From JAGNNV01 sp039932395 (GTDB lineage: Bacteria; Acidobacteriota; Vicinamibacteria; Fen-336; JAGNNV01), in assembly GCA_039932395.1 (NCBI GenBank), contig JBDTQB010000239.1, positions 1 through 7,182 of the forward strand: DNA of 7,182 bases, read 5' to 3'. A program made the position numbers and the translations under genes. Within the stretch, counting starts at the first letter, position 1. Each line of letters opens with the position of its first letter. This document shows positions 1-7,077 of the stretch, in pieces. The notes under the pieces are model-generated. The model did no database searches, had not been told where the DNA came from, and worked only from the letters and a program-made list of their open reading frames with translations.

Positions 1-2
1 CC

Positions 3-1289
3 GGCAAGTGGGTCGAATCGACCGGCGATCGTTCGAAGTTCGGTCTCACCACCGGAGAAATGGTCGAAACGGTCGAGAAGCTCAAGAGCGAGGGCATGCT
101 TGACTGCCTCCAGCTTCTCCACTTTCACATCGGCTCGCAGATCACCGCCATCCGAGCGCATCGCGACGCCATGCGCGAGGCTTCGCGCATCTTCGTCGAA
201 CTGCACATGATGGGCGCCAACATGCGCGTGATCGACTGTGGCGGCGGCCTGGGCGTCGACTACGACGGCAGCCAGACGAACTTCCACAGCTCCGTGAACT
301 ATTCGCTCGCCGAATACGCGCGCGACATCGTTTCAGAAATCAGCGACGCGTGCGCCACAAGCAACGTGCCGCATCCCGACATCGTCACCGAATCGGGCCG
401 CGCGCTCGTCGCTCACCATTCCGTCCTCGTCTTCAACGTTCTTGGCTCGAACGAGATCCTGGTCGGCGAAGCGCCCGAACTGATCGGCGCTGACGAGCAC
501 CGGCTGATCCAGAAGCTCTACGAGACCTACATCAACGTTTCGGTGAAGAACTTCCAGGAGAGCTACCACGACGCGCTTCAGCTCAAGGAAGAAGCGGTGG
601 CCGCGTTCACCCTGGGCGTTCTCGGGCTGCGCGAACGCGCCCGCGTCGAGAAGCTGTTCTGGGCCGCCTGCGAGCGCATTCTCAAGATCGTGCGCGACCT
701 CGACTACGTTCCGGACGACCTCGAAGGCCTTGAGAAGCAGCTCACCGACACCTATTACTGCAACTTTTCGCTGTTCCAGTCGATGCCCGATCACTGGGCG
801 GTCAAGCAACTTTTCCCCGCCATGCCCATCGATCGTCTCGACAAGCAACCCATGCGACGTGCGGTGCTGGCCGACCTGACCTGCGACAGCGACGGCAAGA
901 TCGACCACTTCATCGATCTTCGCGACGTGAAGCATTTCCTTCCCCTTCATGCGCTGAACGATCAGCCGTACTACATCGCCACCTTCCTCGTCGGCGCCTA
1001 CCAGGAAATCCTGGGCGACCTTCACAACCTCTTCGGCGACACCGACGCGGTTCACGTGAAGCTCGCGAACGACGGCGGCTACAGCGTTGAGCACGTCGTC
1101 GAAGGCGATTCCGTCACCGAAGTTCTCTCCTACGTTCAATACAGCAAGGACGACCTGATCGCCCGCGTTCGTCGCGCCGTCGAGGTCGCCCTGCGCGAGA
1201 AGCGCCTCACCATGGCCGAGTCGGGCCGCTTGATGAAGCGGTACGAAGAAGGCCTCGAGGGCTACACCTACCTTTCTTCCGAGGGTTAG
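3..1289 (+). CDS. speA: Biosynthetic arginine decarboxylase, C-terminal part (5' end outside window)
   Basis: This PLP-dependent enzyme converts L-arginine to agmatine and CO2, the first step of the agmatine route to putrescine and spermidine. The reading frame is open from base 3, beginning GKWVESTGDRSKFGL, so the first ATG at 60 is internal. What is visible is the end of the alanine-racemase-like barrel (HFHIGSQI at 120-143, GGGLGVDYDG at 240-269, ESGRA at 390-404), then the helical insertion typical of SpeA. The C-terminal beta domain follows, with DLTCDSDG; its cysteine at 882-884 matches the family's catalytic cysteine, and GDSVTEVLSYVQY comes near the end. The PLP lysine would lie upstream of the window. 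The 428 visible residues correspond to roughly the last two thirds of a family member of about 640-660 residues. It is 30 bases upstream of yajQ on the same strand. The family call is secure. Confidence 0.96.
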   Translation, partial: GKWVESTGDRSKFGLTTGEMVETVEKLKSEGMLDCLQLLHFHIGSQITAIRAHRDAMREASRIFVELHMMGANMRVIDCGGGLGVDYDGSQTNFHSSVNYSLAEYARDIVSEISDACATSNVPHPDIVTESGRALVAHHSVLVFNVLGSNEILVGEAPELIGADEHRLIQKLYETYINVSVKNFQESYHDALQLKEEAVAAFTLGVLGLRERARVEKLFWAACERILKIVRDLDYVPDDLEGLEKQLTDTYYCNFSLFQSMPDHWAVKQLFPAMPIDRLDKQPMRRAVLADLTCDSDGKIDHFIDLRDVKHFLPLHALNDQPYYIATFLVGAYQEILGDLHNLFGDTDAVHVKLANDGGYSVEHVVEGDSVTEVLSYVQYSKDDLIARVRRAVEVALREKRLTMAESGRLMKRYEEGLEGYTYLSSEG

Positions 1290-1309
1290 CCGCCAGGCTT
1301 CACCTAGAC

Positions 1310-1314
1310 AAGGA
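1310..1314 (+). promoter_or_regulatory. Ribosome binding site of yajQ
   Basis: AAGGA lies five bases before the ATG at 1320, in the 30-base gap after the speA stop. It is the best-placed Shine-Dalgarno in the window relative to a gene that clearly uses it, and it fixes the yajQ start. Confidence 0.7.
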
Positions 1315-1319
1315 CCATC

Positions 1320-1811
1320 ATGGCCGACAGTTCATTCGACATCGTCAGCGAAATCGACCAGCAGGAAGTAAAGAACGCGGTCGCCCAGGCGTTGAAAGAG
1401 ATCGTCACGCGCTACGATCTCAAAGACGCCAAGGCCGACATCGTCATCGGCGACAACGAGTTCACGCTCACCTGCGCCGACGAGTACAAGCTCCGCGCCG
1501 TCCGAGACATCTTCGAGAGCAAGCTCATGAAGCGCGGGATCAGCATCAAGTCCCTGACCTACAAAGAGCCTGAATCGGCGCTTGGCGGCACTGTGCGCCA
1601 GAAGGTCGCGATGCAGAGCGGGATCCCCATCGAGAAGTCGCGCGAGATCGTCAAGATCATCAAGAACAGTAAGTTGAAGGTTCAGGCCGCGATCCAGGGC
1701 GAACAGCTCCGCGTCACCGGCAAGAACCGCGACGACCTGCAAGCGATCATGGGAATTCTGAAGGCCGACAAGAGCCTCGACATCGACATGCAGTTCACGA
1801 ACTACCGCTGA
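1320..1811 (+). CDS. yajQ: YajQ-family cyclic-di-GMP/nucleotide-binding protein
   Basis: This is a complete 163-residue member of the YajQ family (DUF520), whose usual length is about 160-165. Family members have two ferredoxin-like domains. Some, studied in Xanthomonas and Pseudomonas, bind cyclic di-GMP and act with transcription factors; the E. coli protein has also been linked to nucleic-acid binding. Visible family signatures are the N-terminal SFDIVSEID and RYDLKD, the central GGTVRQK, the stretch KIIKNSKLKVQAAIQGEQ, VTGKNRDDLQ, and the C-terminal QFTNYR. No membrane segment or signal peptide is present, so it is cytosolic. The start is well set by AAGGA at 1310. It could be cotranscribed with speA, from which it is separated by 30 bases. 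The family is certain; the ligand in this organism is inferred only from relatives. Confidence 0.96.
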   Translation: MADSSFDIVSEIDQQEVKNAVAQALKEIVTRYDLKDAKADIVIGDNEFTLTCADEYKLRAVRDIFESKLMKRGISIKSLTYKEPESALGGTVRQKVAMQSGIPIEKSREIVKIIKNSKLKVQAAIQGEQLRVTGKNRDDLQAIMGILKADKSLDIDMQFTNYR

Positions 1812-1871
1812 AGGTTTGCGGTTGTGACCTCCACTCGATCCGTCAGGCTTCGATAAGATCCGCCATCAAGA

Positions 1872-1896
1872 GGCGCTCTCCCTCACAGGAAGCGCC
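1872..1896 (+). promoter_or_regulatory. Hairpin covering a Shine-Dalgarno before the synthase gene
   Basis: GGCGCT at 1872-1877 is perfectly complementary to AGCGCC at 1891-1896. The stem can extend inward, with one bulged base, by pairing TCC at 1879-1881 with GGA at 1888-1890. This gives about nine pairs around a six-base loop. The right arm contains the AGGAAG Shine-Dalgarno at 1887-1892, so the fold would hide it. There is no U-tract, so it is unlikely to be an intrinsic terminator. The pairing is seen directly; a regulatory role is inference. Confidence 0.35.
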
Positions 1897-1901
1897 GCAT
1901 G
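1887..1901 (+). other. Strong Shine-Dalgarno plus ATG out of frame with the synthase
   Basis: AGGAAG at 1887-1892 sits six bases before an ATG at 1899-1901, a near-ideal initiation site. Its frame runs MTSSGTFELAPRSSS and stops at a TGA at 2040-2042 after 47 codons. It is out of phase with the synthase frame, which opens only after a TGA at 1900-1902. Either it is a short overlapping upstream ORF, or the window carries a one-base shift in the TTT at 1917-1919: removing one T fuses this ATG to the synthase frame as MTSSGTLNSLRAPALDS. Confidence 0.5.
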
Positions 1902-1917
1902 ACCTCATCAGGCACCT

Positions 1918-2946
1918 TTGAACTCGCTCCGCGCTCCAGCTCTCGATTCCGATCCCGTGGTGACACCCGCGACGGCCCTGCACGACATCCTCGGACTCGT
2001 CGAACAGGACCTGGTGCGGGTCGAGCGCGTGTTCAAAGATGAGTTCCTGTCTGACTTGAAGGTCATCTCCGACGTGGCGTCCCACGTCCGCGATGCCGGT
2101 GGCAAACGTATCCGCCCCGCCCTGCTTCTTCTGGCCTCCCGGCTCTTCTCCCATTCGAGCGACCGGATGATCACGCTCGGCGCCGTCGTCGAATACATCC
2201 ACACCGCCACCCTGCTCCATGACGACGTCATCGACGAAGCGACGACCCGGCGGGGTCGCAAAAGCGCCAACTCGCGCTGGGGGAACAAGACCACGGTCCT
2301 GATCGGCGACTTCCTCTACACGAAGTCGATGGCGATGGCGCTGACTCAGGAAAATCTGGTCATCCTGCGCCTGCTTTCCGACGTCACGCTCCGCATGATC
2401 GAAGGCCAGGTTCTGGAGATCGAGCGCGAAGCCGACCTGAACGCGCGCGAAGATCAGCACGTCGACATCATCCGCCGCAAGACCGCCGATCTCTTCTCCG
2501 CCTGCATGCGCATCGGCGCGATCCTGGGAAATGCCAGCGAAGAGGAGGAGAAAGCGCTCGCGGCTTACGGCCTCTCCCTCGGCCTCGCCTTCCAGATGAA
2601 GGACGACCTGCTCGACTTCACCGCCTCCGAGAAGGCGCTCGGCAAGCCCGTCGGCCTGGATCTTCGCGAGGGCAAGCTCACGCTGCCCGTCATCTACATG
2701 CTCGAACAGGGTGACGCTGCGGTGCGCGCCAAGGTTGAGATGGTGGTGGAAGACCGCGGATTCGATCGGGTGTCCCATGCCGAGATCGTTCAGCTGGCGC
2801 GGAACACCGGCGCGCTGGAACGCGCCGAGAACCAGGCGATCGACCAGGCAAACGCCGCCCGGCAGGCGTTGTCGGTCTTCCCTGCTTCCGCGGAACGCGA
2901 CGCCTTGATGACCCTGCCTGATTTCATCCTCGCTCGCGATCACTGA
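1918..2946 (+). CDS. ispB: Long-chain polyprenyl diphosphate synthase (octaprenyl/solanesyl type)
   Basis: This trans-isoprenyl diphosphate synthase extends an allylic diphosphate with isopentenyl diphosphate units. The product is most likely the side chain of ubiquinone or menaquinone. In the 342 residues GGKRIRP lies at 61-67, the first aspartate-rich motif LLHDDVID has D102, D103 and D106, and the second, MKDDLLDF, has D229, D230 and D233. The residue five before the first aspartate is a small alanine rather than an aromatic, which in this family favours long products; exact chain length cannot be read. The only in-frame starts before the conserved region are TTG 1918 with a weak AGG at 1910, or GTG 1957 and 1960 without a Shine-Dalgarno. 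A strong ATG at 1899 is out of frame. It is followed after 26 bases by the next gene, in a probable operon. The family is certain; the N-terminus and the ispB symbol are less so. Confidence 0.92.
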   Translation: MNSLRAPALDSDPVVTPATALHDILGLVEQDLVRVERVFKDEFLSDLKVISDVASHVRDAGGKRIRPALLLLASRLFSHSSDRMITLGAVVEYIHTATLLHDDVIDEATTRRGRKSANSRWGNKTTVLIGDFLYTKSMAMALTQENLVILRLLSDVTLRMIEGQVLEIEREADLNAREDQHVDIIRRKTADLFSACMRIGAILGNASEEEEKALAAYGLSLGLAFQMKDDLLDFTASEKALGKPVGLDLREGKLTLPVIYMLEQGDAAVRAKVEMVVEDRGFDRVSHAEIVQLARNTGALERAENQAIDQANAARQALSVFPASAERDALMTLPDFILARDH

Positions 2947-2972
2947 TCGCCTCCGCATCCCGGGCTGATGCC

Positions 2973-3488
2973 TTGACGACCACGACGACGACGACGAAGA
3001 TGACCAAGACCCAAACGACGACGGTCGCGAACCGAAGCGGCTTCCTTCGCGCTCTTCTGGTCCTGGCCGTCGTGGGACTTCCCCTCTTCCTTGCGCCAGG
3101 TTTGATTCGGGGCTTCGCGGCACGCGACTGGGTGTCGTACTACACGTCGCTCGACACCCTTCCACGCCCTCGTAAGAATCTGGCGCGGGCGATCACAGAG
3201 AAAGCCGATCTCGCGATTCAGGGACTCGCACCGCTCCCCCAGGCATCGAGTGCCGCCATCGAAGCGCTGACCCTCGGCGAGCGCCTTCAGAACGCGGAGC
3301 ATGATCGCGAGGCCGCGCTGATCATCTACCAGGGTGTGCGCGCGGCCTGCGTCGCCGTTCAGGCTCGACCGCTGTCGGGAGTGGGGTTCGCGGTCATTGA
3401 AGCGCGCGCCGCGGCGCTCGAGAATTCCGCCCGCGTTCCGGCAGTGTCTCCTTCGCCATCCGCGTCGCCCGCCACGACGACGAAATGA
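2973..3488 (+). CDS. Unrecognised small protein with one N-terminal membrane segment
   Basis: I do not recognise a family. As drawn from TTG 2973 it has 171 residues: a threonine run (residues 2-8) encoded by ACG/ACC repeats, then a basic and polar stretch to about residue 21. One hydrophobic segment follows at about 24-45 (FLRALLVLAVVGLPLFLAPG), interrupted by prolines. The remainder to about 150 is soluble and alanine-rich, and includes LGERLQNAEHDREAALIIYQG, which looks helical and TPR-like but is too short to assign. The tail is rich in Ser, Pro, Ala and Thr. The likely topology is a membrane anchor with a short cytoplasmic N-terminus and an exported domain, inferred from flanking charge. 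ATG 3000, which removes the threonine run, is an equally good start. Its stop overlaps the ligA ATG by four bases, so the frame is almost certainly translated. Confidence 0.72.
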   Translation: MTTTTTTTKMTKTQTTTVANRSGFLRALLVLAVVGLPLFLAPGLIRGFAARDWVSYYTSLDTLPRPRKNLARAITEKADLAIQGLAPLPQASSAAIEALTLGERLQNAEHDREAALIIYQGVRAACVAVQARPLSGVGFAVIEARAAALENSARVPAVSPSPSASPATTTK

Positions 3489-5602
3489 GCGCGGCGAAGA
3501 CATCGGGCGACGCCTCGGCCCGCGCGACTGTCCTACGCGCGGCGATTCGCAAACACGAGCATCTCTATTACGTCGCATCGGCGCCGGAGATTTCCGACCA
3601 GGACTTCGATGCGCTGGAACGGGAGCTGCGTGAGATAGAGACAGCGCATCCTGAGCTCGTGACTCCGGACTCGCCCACCCAGCGCGTGGGCGAAACGCCC
3701 TTGTCGGAGTTCCCCTCGGTGGCCCATGCCGAGCCCATGCTCAGTCTTGAGAACACTTACAACGAGGAGGAAGTGCGCGAGTTCGAAGTCCGCCTGCGCC
3801 GTCAGATCGGCGATGGCCCGGTCGCCTATGTCGCCGAGCCCAAGATCGACGGCCTATCCCTCTCGGTCACCTATGAGAACGGCCTCCTCGTCCGGGCGGT
3901 CACACGCGGCGACGGAAAGATCGGCGACGACGTCACTTCGAATGCCAGGACGATCCGTTCTCTGCCCTTGAAGCTCCAGTCTTCGAATCCCGACGTCAGG
4001 ATCCCCGAATTGCTCGAAGTCCGTGGAGAGGTCTACCTCCCGCGATCGGCCTTCGCGCGTCTCAACGAAGAACGGGATCGGCTGAACGAGGAACTCGCGG
4101 CCGCCGGCAAGAAAACTCTCGAACGATTCGTCAACCCGCGCAACACGGCGTCAGGTGCCATGAAGCAGCTCGATCCGAAGCTCGTGGCCGAACGCGGGCT
4201 GGAACTGTTTCTTTACGTCATCGCGCGTGTCACAGGCGCCAGTTTGAGATCGCATTCCGAATCCCTTGAATACCTGCGCTCCCTGGGCCTGCGTACCAAT
4301 CCCGAGATCCGCGCGTGCGCCACCCTGGACGACGCGATCGCCCAATGCGCCGTGCTGCGCGACAAACGCGACGTGATCGACTATGAAATCGACGGAGCAG
4401 TGATCAAGGTCGATTCTCTGTCGCTTCAGCGCGAGCTGGGCGCGACCTCGAAATTCCCGCGCTGGGCCATCGCGTACAAATTCCCCGCCGAGCGCAAGCA
4501 AACCCGCATCCTCGGGATCCGAATTCAGGTGGGGCGCACGGGGAAGTTCACTCCGGTTGCCGACCTGGAGCCGGTGTTCGTGGGCGGCACCACGGTCTCG
4601 CGCGCCACCCTTCACAACGCGGACGAAATTGCGCGCAAGGATGTCCGCGTGGGCGACATGGTCGTGATCGAACGCGGTGGCGAAGTGATCCCGAAAGTCG
4701 TCGAGGTCGTGCTCTCCGAACGCCCTGCCGACTCGACGCCGTATGTCATGTCTCAACTCTGCCCGGTATGCGGATCGACGGCCACGCCGGATGAAGACGT
4801 CGTCGATCTCCGCTGCCCCAACTCGAGCTGTCCCGCCCAACTCGAAGAGAGCCTCAAACACTTCGCCGGCCGCCAGGCCATGGACATCGCAGGCCTGGGT
4901 GATGCGCTGGCCGAGCGCCTGGTCAGCACCGGCATGGTCAAAACCTTCGCCGATCTTTACGCGCTGGACGTCACGGCCCTCGGTGGCCTCAGGCCGCAGA
5001 CGGAGAAGGCTCAGGCTGAAAAAACCAGGACGACGAAACCAAAGAGCGACCTGTCGGCGCGCAACCTGATCGCGGGCATCGAGAAGAGCCGTGACGCTGG
5101 CCTTCGCCGTCTCCTCTTCGGCCTGGGAATCCGACTGATCGGCGAGCGTTCCGCCGAACTGCTTGCGCGACGGTTCGGAACCATGGACGCCCTGCGTGAC
5201 GCGAGCGTCGAGGAGGTCGCCGCCGTGCCGGAGATCGGCCCGGTCGCCGCTGAGTCTCTCGGGCGATGGTTTCAATCGCCGCAGAATCAGCAGCTCATCG
5301 AGCGACTGAAAGCGGCGGGCGTCGCGATGACATCGACGTCACCCGCGTCCGAGCTGCCCCGCACCCTCGAAGGCCTGCAATTCGTTTTGACCGGCGTGCT
5401 TCCGACCATGGATCGCAACGCGGCGAAGAAGCTCATAGAGGATCGAGGCGGGCGCGTGAATTCGTCGGTCTCGTCGAAGACGAGCTACGTCGTGGCGGGC
5501 GACGACGCAGGCTCCAAGCTGGAGAAGGCGCAGGGACTTGGTCTCAAGATCCTCGACGAAGCTGGTCTGATGGCCCTTCTGGGCGAGAATCCCCTCGCAT
5601 GA
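3485..5602 (+). CDS. ligA: NAD-dependent DNA ligase
   Basis: LigA seals nicks in duplex DNA with NAD as AMP donor and is essential in replication and repair in most bacteria. All domains are present in its 705 residues. Domain Ia carries HEHLYYVASAPEISD (about 24-38). The adenylation domain has the nucleophile K120 in PKIDG, then RGEVYLP, NPRNTASGAMKQLDP, DYEIDGAVIKVD and AYKFPAE. An OB fold follows (VGRTGKFTPVADLEPV). The zinc finger uses C426, C429, C444 and C449. Helix-hairpin-helix repeats run to about 600, and a C-terminal BRCT domain covers about 628-700. A lysine/threonine-rich stretch at about 500-518 looks inserted compared with typical LigA. Translation probably depends on the upstream gene, since its ATG overlaps that gene's stop and no clear Shine-Dalgarno is seen. 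The next gene overlaps its stop in the same way. Confidence 0.98.
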   Translation: MSAAKTSGDASARATVLRAAIRKHEHLYYVASAPEISDQDFDALERELREIETAHPELVTPDSPTQRVGETPLSEFPSVAHAEPMLSLENTYNEEEVREFEVRLRRQIGDGPVAYVAEPKIDGLSLSVTYENGLLVRAVTRGDGKIGDDVTSNARTIRSLPLKLQSSNPDVRIPELLEVRGEVYLPRSAFARLNEERDRLNEELAAAGKKTLERFVNPRNTASGAMKQLDPKLVAERGLELFLYVIARVTGASLRSHSESLEYLRSLGLRTNPEIRACATLDDAIAQCAVLRDKRDVIDYEIDGAVIKVDSLSLQRELGATSKFPRWAIAYKFPAERKQTRILGIRIQVGRTGKFTPVADLEPVFVGGTTVSRATLHNADEIARKDVRVGDMVVIERGGEVIPKVVEVVLSERPADSTPYVMSQLCPVCGSTATPDEDVVDLRCPNSSCPAQLEESLKHFAGRQAMDIAGLGDALAERLVSTGMVKTFADLYALDVTALGGLRPQTEKAQAEKTRTTKPKSDLSARNLIAGIEKSRDAGLRRLLFGLGIRLIGERSAELLARRFGTMDALRDASVEEVAAVPEIGPVAAESLGRWFQSPQNQQLIERLKAAGVAMTSTSPASELPRTLEGLQFVLTGVLPTMDRNAAKKLIEDRGGRVNSSVSSKTSYVVAGDDAGSKLEKAQGLGLKILDEAGLMALLGENPLA

Positions 5603-7077
5603 AGCCCTCCCCCGTCCGTCCGCGCATCCTGGTCGTCGATGACGAGGACGCCATCCGGCGCTCTCTCACGATGATGTTCGAGTTCGAAGGATTCGATTGC
5701 GAGACGGCTTCGTCGGGACCGGAGGCGGTGAGCGCCATCGAGCGCACCGAAATCGACCTGGTCGTCCTCGACGTCAAGATGGCCGGCCTTGACGGACTCG
5801 AAACCCTCCGTCTGCTTCGTGAGCGCGCCAAGGACATTCCGGTGATCATGCTTTCGGGTCACGGGACAGTGAAGACCGCGGTGGAAGCAACGCGGCTCGG
5901 CGCCTTCGACTTCCTTGAAAAACCGCCCGAAACTGAGAAGCTGCTGCTGGCCGCGCGGAACGCACTCGACAAGCGGCGTCTCGTGATCGAGAACCGCCGT
6001 CTTCGCATGGAGACGAGCGGCCCGAGTGATCTCGTGGGATCGAGCGCCGCGATCCAGCAGGTCTTCGCCCGCATCCGCAAAGCCGCGCCCACCAATGCCA
6101 CCGTCCTGATCCGGGGCGAAAGTGGCGTTGGGAAGGAACTGGTCGCCCGCGAAGTTCACCGCCTCTCCGCCCGCGCCGATGAGCCCTATGTTTCCGTGAA
6201 CTGTGCCGCGATTCCCGAAGAGCTGATCGAAAGCGAACTCTTCGGTCATGAGAAAGGCTCTTTCACGGGCGCCACCGAACGTCAGATCGGCAAGTTCGAG
6301 ATGGCCCACAAGGGCACCATCTTCCTCGACGAAATCGGCGACATGAGTTCGCGCGCTCAGGCCAAAGTCCTGCGCGTCCTGCAAGAAGGCGAAGTCGAGC
6401 GCATCGGTTCGCAGAAAACCTTGAAGGTCGACGTGCGCGTGATCGCGGCCACCAACAAGAACCTCGAACAGGCGATCAGTGATGGCCAATTTCGCGAGGA
6501 TCTGTTCTTCCGTCTTTCCGTCATCGACATCGAAGTGCCGCCGCTTCGCGCCCGGGTCGAAGACATCCCGGCTATCGCCGCCCACTTCGTGGCCATCGCG
6601 GCGGCTCAGCACGGCGTTCCCGTGAAACGCATGTCGGCCGACTTCGCCGCGGCTCTGCAGGGCCGTGAATGGCGCGGCAACGTCCGTGAACTCAAGAACG
6701 TCATCGACAAACTGATGATTCTGGTCGACGATGACACCCTGCGCGCCGAGCATCTCGACGGTGTGCCCCAGGGCAAGAGCACTCCCGCCTTCTATGCAGC
6801 GCCTCTCTCGACGCCGCCTTCGTACGGCCCGTCGGCCGCTCTGCCTCCCGCCGCGGTCGAACCTGTGGGCGCTCCACTCGGACAAGGCTCGCTGCGTGAA
6901 TTCAAGGAGGGCTCGGAGCGCGCCTTCATCGTAACGAAGCTGCGCGAGAACTCCTGGAACATCTCGGCCACGGCTCAGGCGATCGATACGCCCCGCTCGA
7001 ATCTCTACAAGAAGCTCGAGCAATACGGCATCACGGAGGAGGCCGACGGCTTGACCTCGAAGGCTCCGGGCGCTTAG
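5599..7077 (+). CDS. ntrX: Sigma-54-dependent response regulator, NtrX-like
   Basis: This 492-residue regulator is predicted to activate sigma-54 promoters when phosphorylated. The receiver domain (about 8-122) has acidic residues D14, D15 and E16, phospho-acceptor D58 in VVLDVKMAGLDG, S86 and K108. The stretch EATRLGAFDFLEKP resembles NtrX more than NtrC. The AAA+ domain (about 145-375) has Walker A GESGVGKE at 173-180, the sigma-54 contact loop as GSFTGA at 220-225, Walker B GTIFLDEIGD at 239-248, FREDLFFRL near 298 and WRGNVREL from 358. A proline/alanine-rich linker at about 388-435 leads to a Fis-type helix-turn-helix ending in PRSNLYKKLEQYGI. The start is ATG 5599, overlapping the ligA stop as ATGA; a longer frame from 5266 would lie inside ligA and precede a complete receiver. 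No partner kinase gene is in view, so the signal is unknown and the ntrX symbol is by resemblance. Confidence 0.93.
   Translation: MKPSPVRPRILVVDDEDAIRRSLTMMFEFEGFDCETASSGPEAVSAIERTEIDLVVLDVKMAGLDGLETLRLLRERAKDIPVIMLSGHGTVKTAVEATRLGAFDFLEKPPETEKLLLAARNALDKRRLVIENRRLRMETSGPSDLVGSSAAIQQVFARIRKAAPTNATVLIRGESGVGKELVAREVHRLSARADEPYVSVNCAAIPEELIESELFGHEKGSFTGATERQIGKFEMAHKGTIFLDEIGDMSSRAQAKVLRVLQEGEVERIGSQKTLKVDVRVIAATNKNLEQAISDGQFREDLFFRLSVIDIEVPPLRARVEDIPAIAAHFVAIAAAQHGVPVKRMSADFAAALQGREWRGNVRELKNVIDKLMILVDDDTLRAEHLDGVPQGKSTPAFYAAPLSTPPSYGPSAALPPAAVEPVGAPLGQGSLREFKEGSERAFIVTKLRENSWNISATAQAIDTPRSNLYKKLEQYGITEEADGLTSKAPGA

Noticed and set aside
60..62. ATG 60 as the start of the arginine decarboxylase
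   Set aside because: The frame is open to the window edge and the upstream residues, including SKFGL, continue the conserved SpeA sequence.
1822..1859. Possible promoter before the synthase (TTGTGA at 1822, TAAGAT at 1854)
   Set aside because: The boxes are about 26 bases apart, too far for a sigma-70 promoter, and no better -35 box lies at the right distance from TAAGAT.
1812..1871. Intrinsic terminator after yajQ
   Set aside because: Only a three-pair GGT/ACC hairpin is present and there is no T-run, so nothing supports termination here.
1843..3165. 440-codon open frame on the - strand across the synthase and next gene
   Set aside because: It mirrors a synthase with both DDxxD motifs, has low-complexity Ser/Arg-rich parts, and matches no family I recognise.
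4151..5275. 374-codon open frame on the - strand inside ligA
   Set aside because: It is antisense to the adenylation, OB, zinc-finger and hairpin regions of LigA and has no recognisable motif.
5266..5598. N-terminal extension of the response regulator from ATG 5266
   Set aside because: It would overlap the LigA BRCT coding region by over 330 bases. The extension is Arg-rich without motifs, and the receiver domain begins normally right after ATG 5599.
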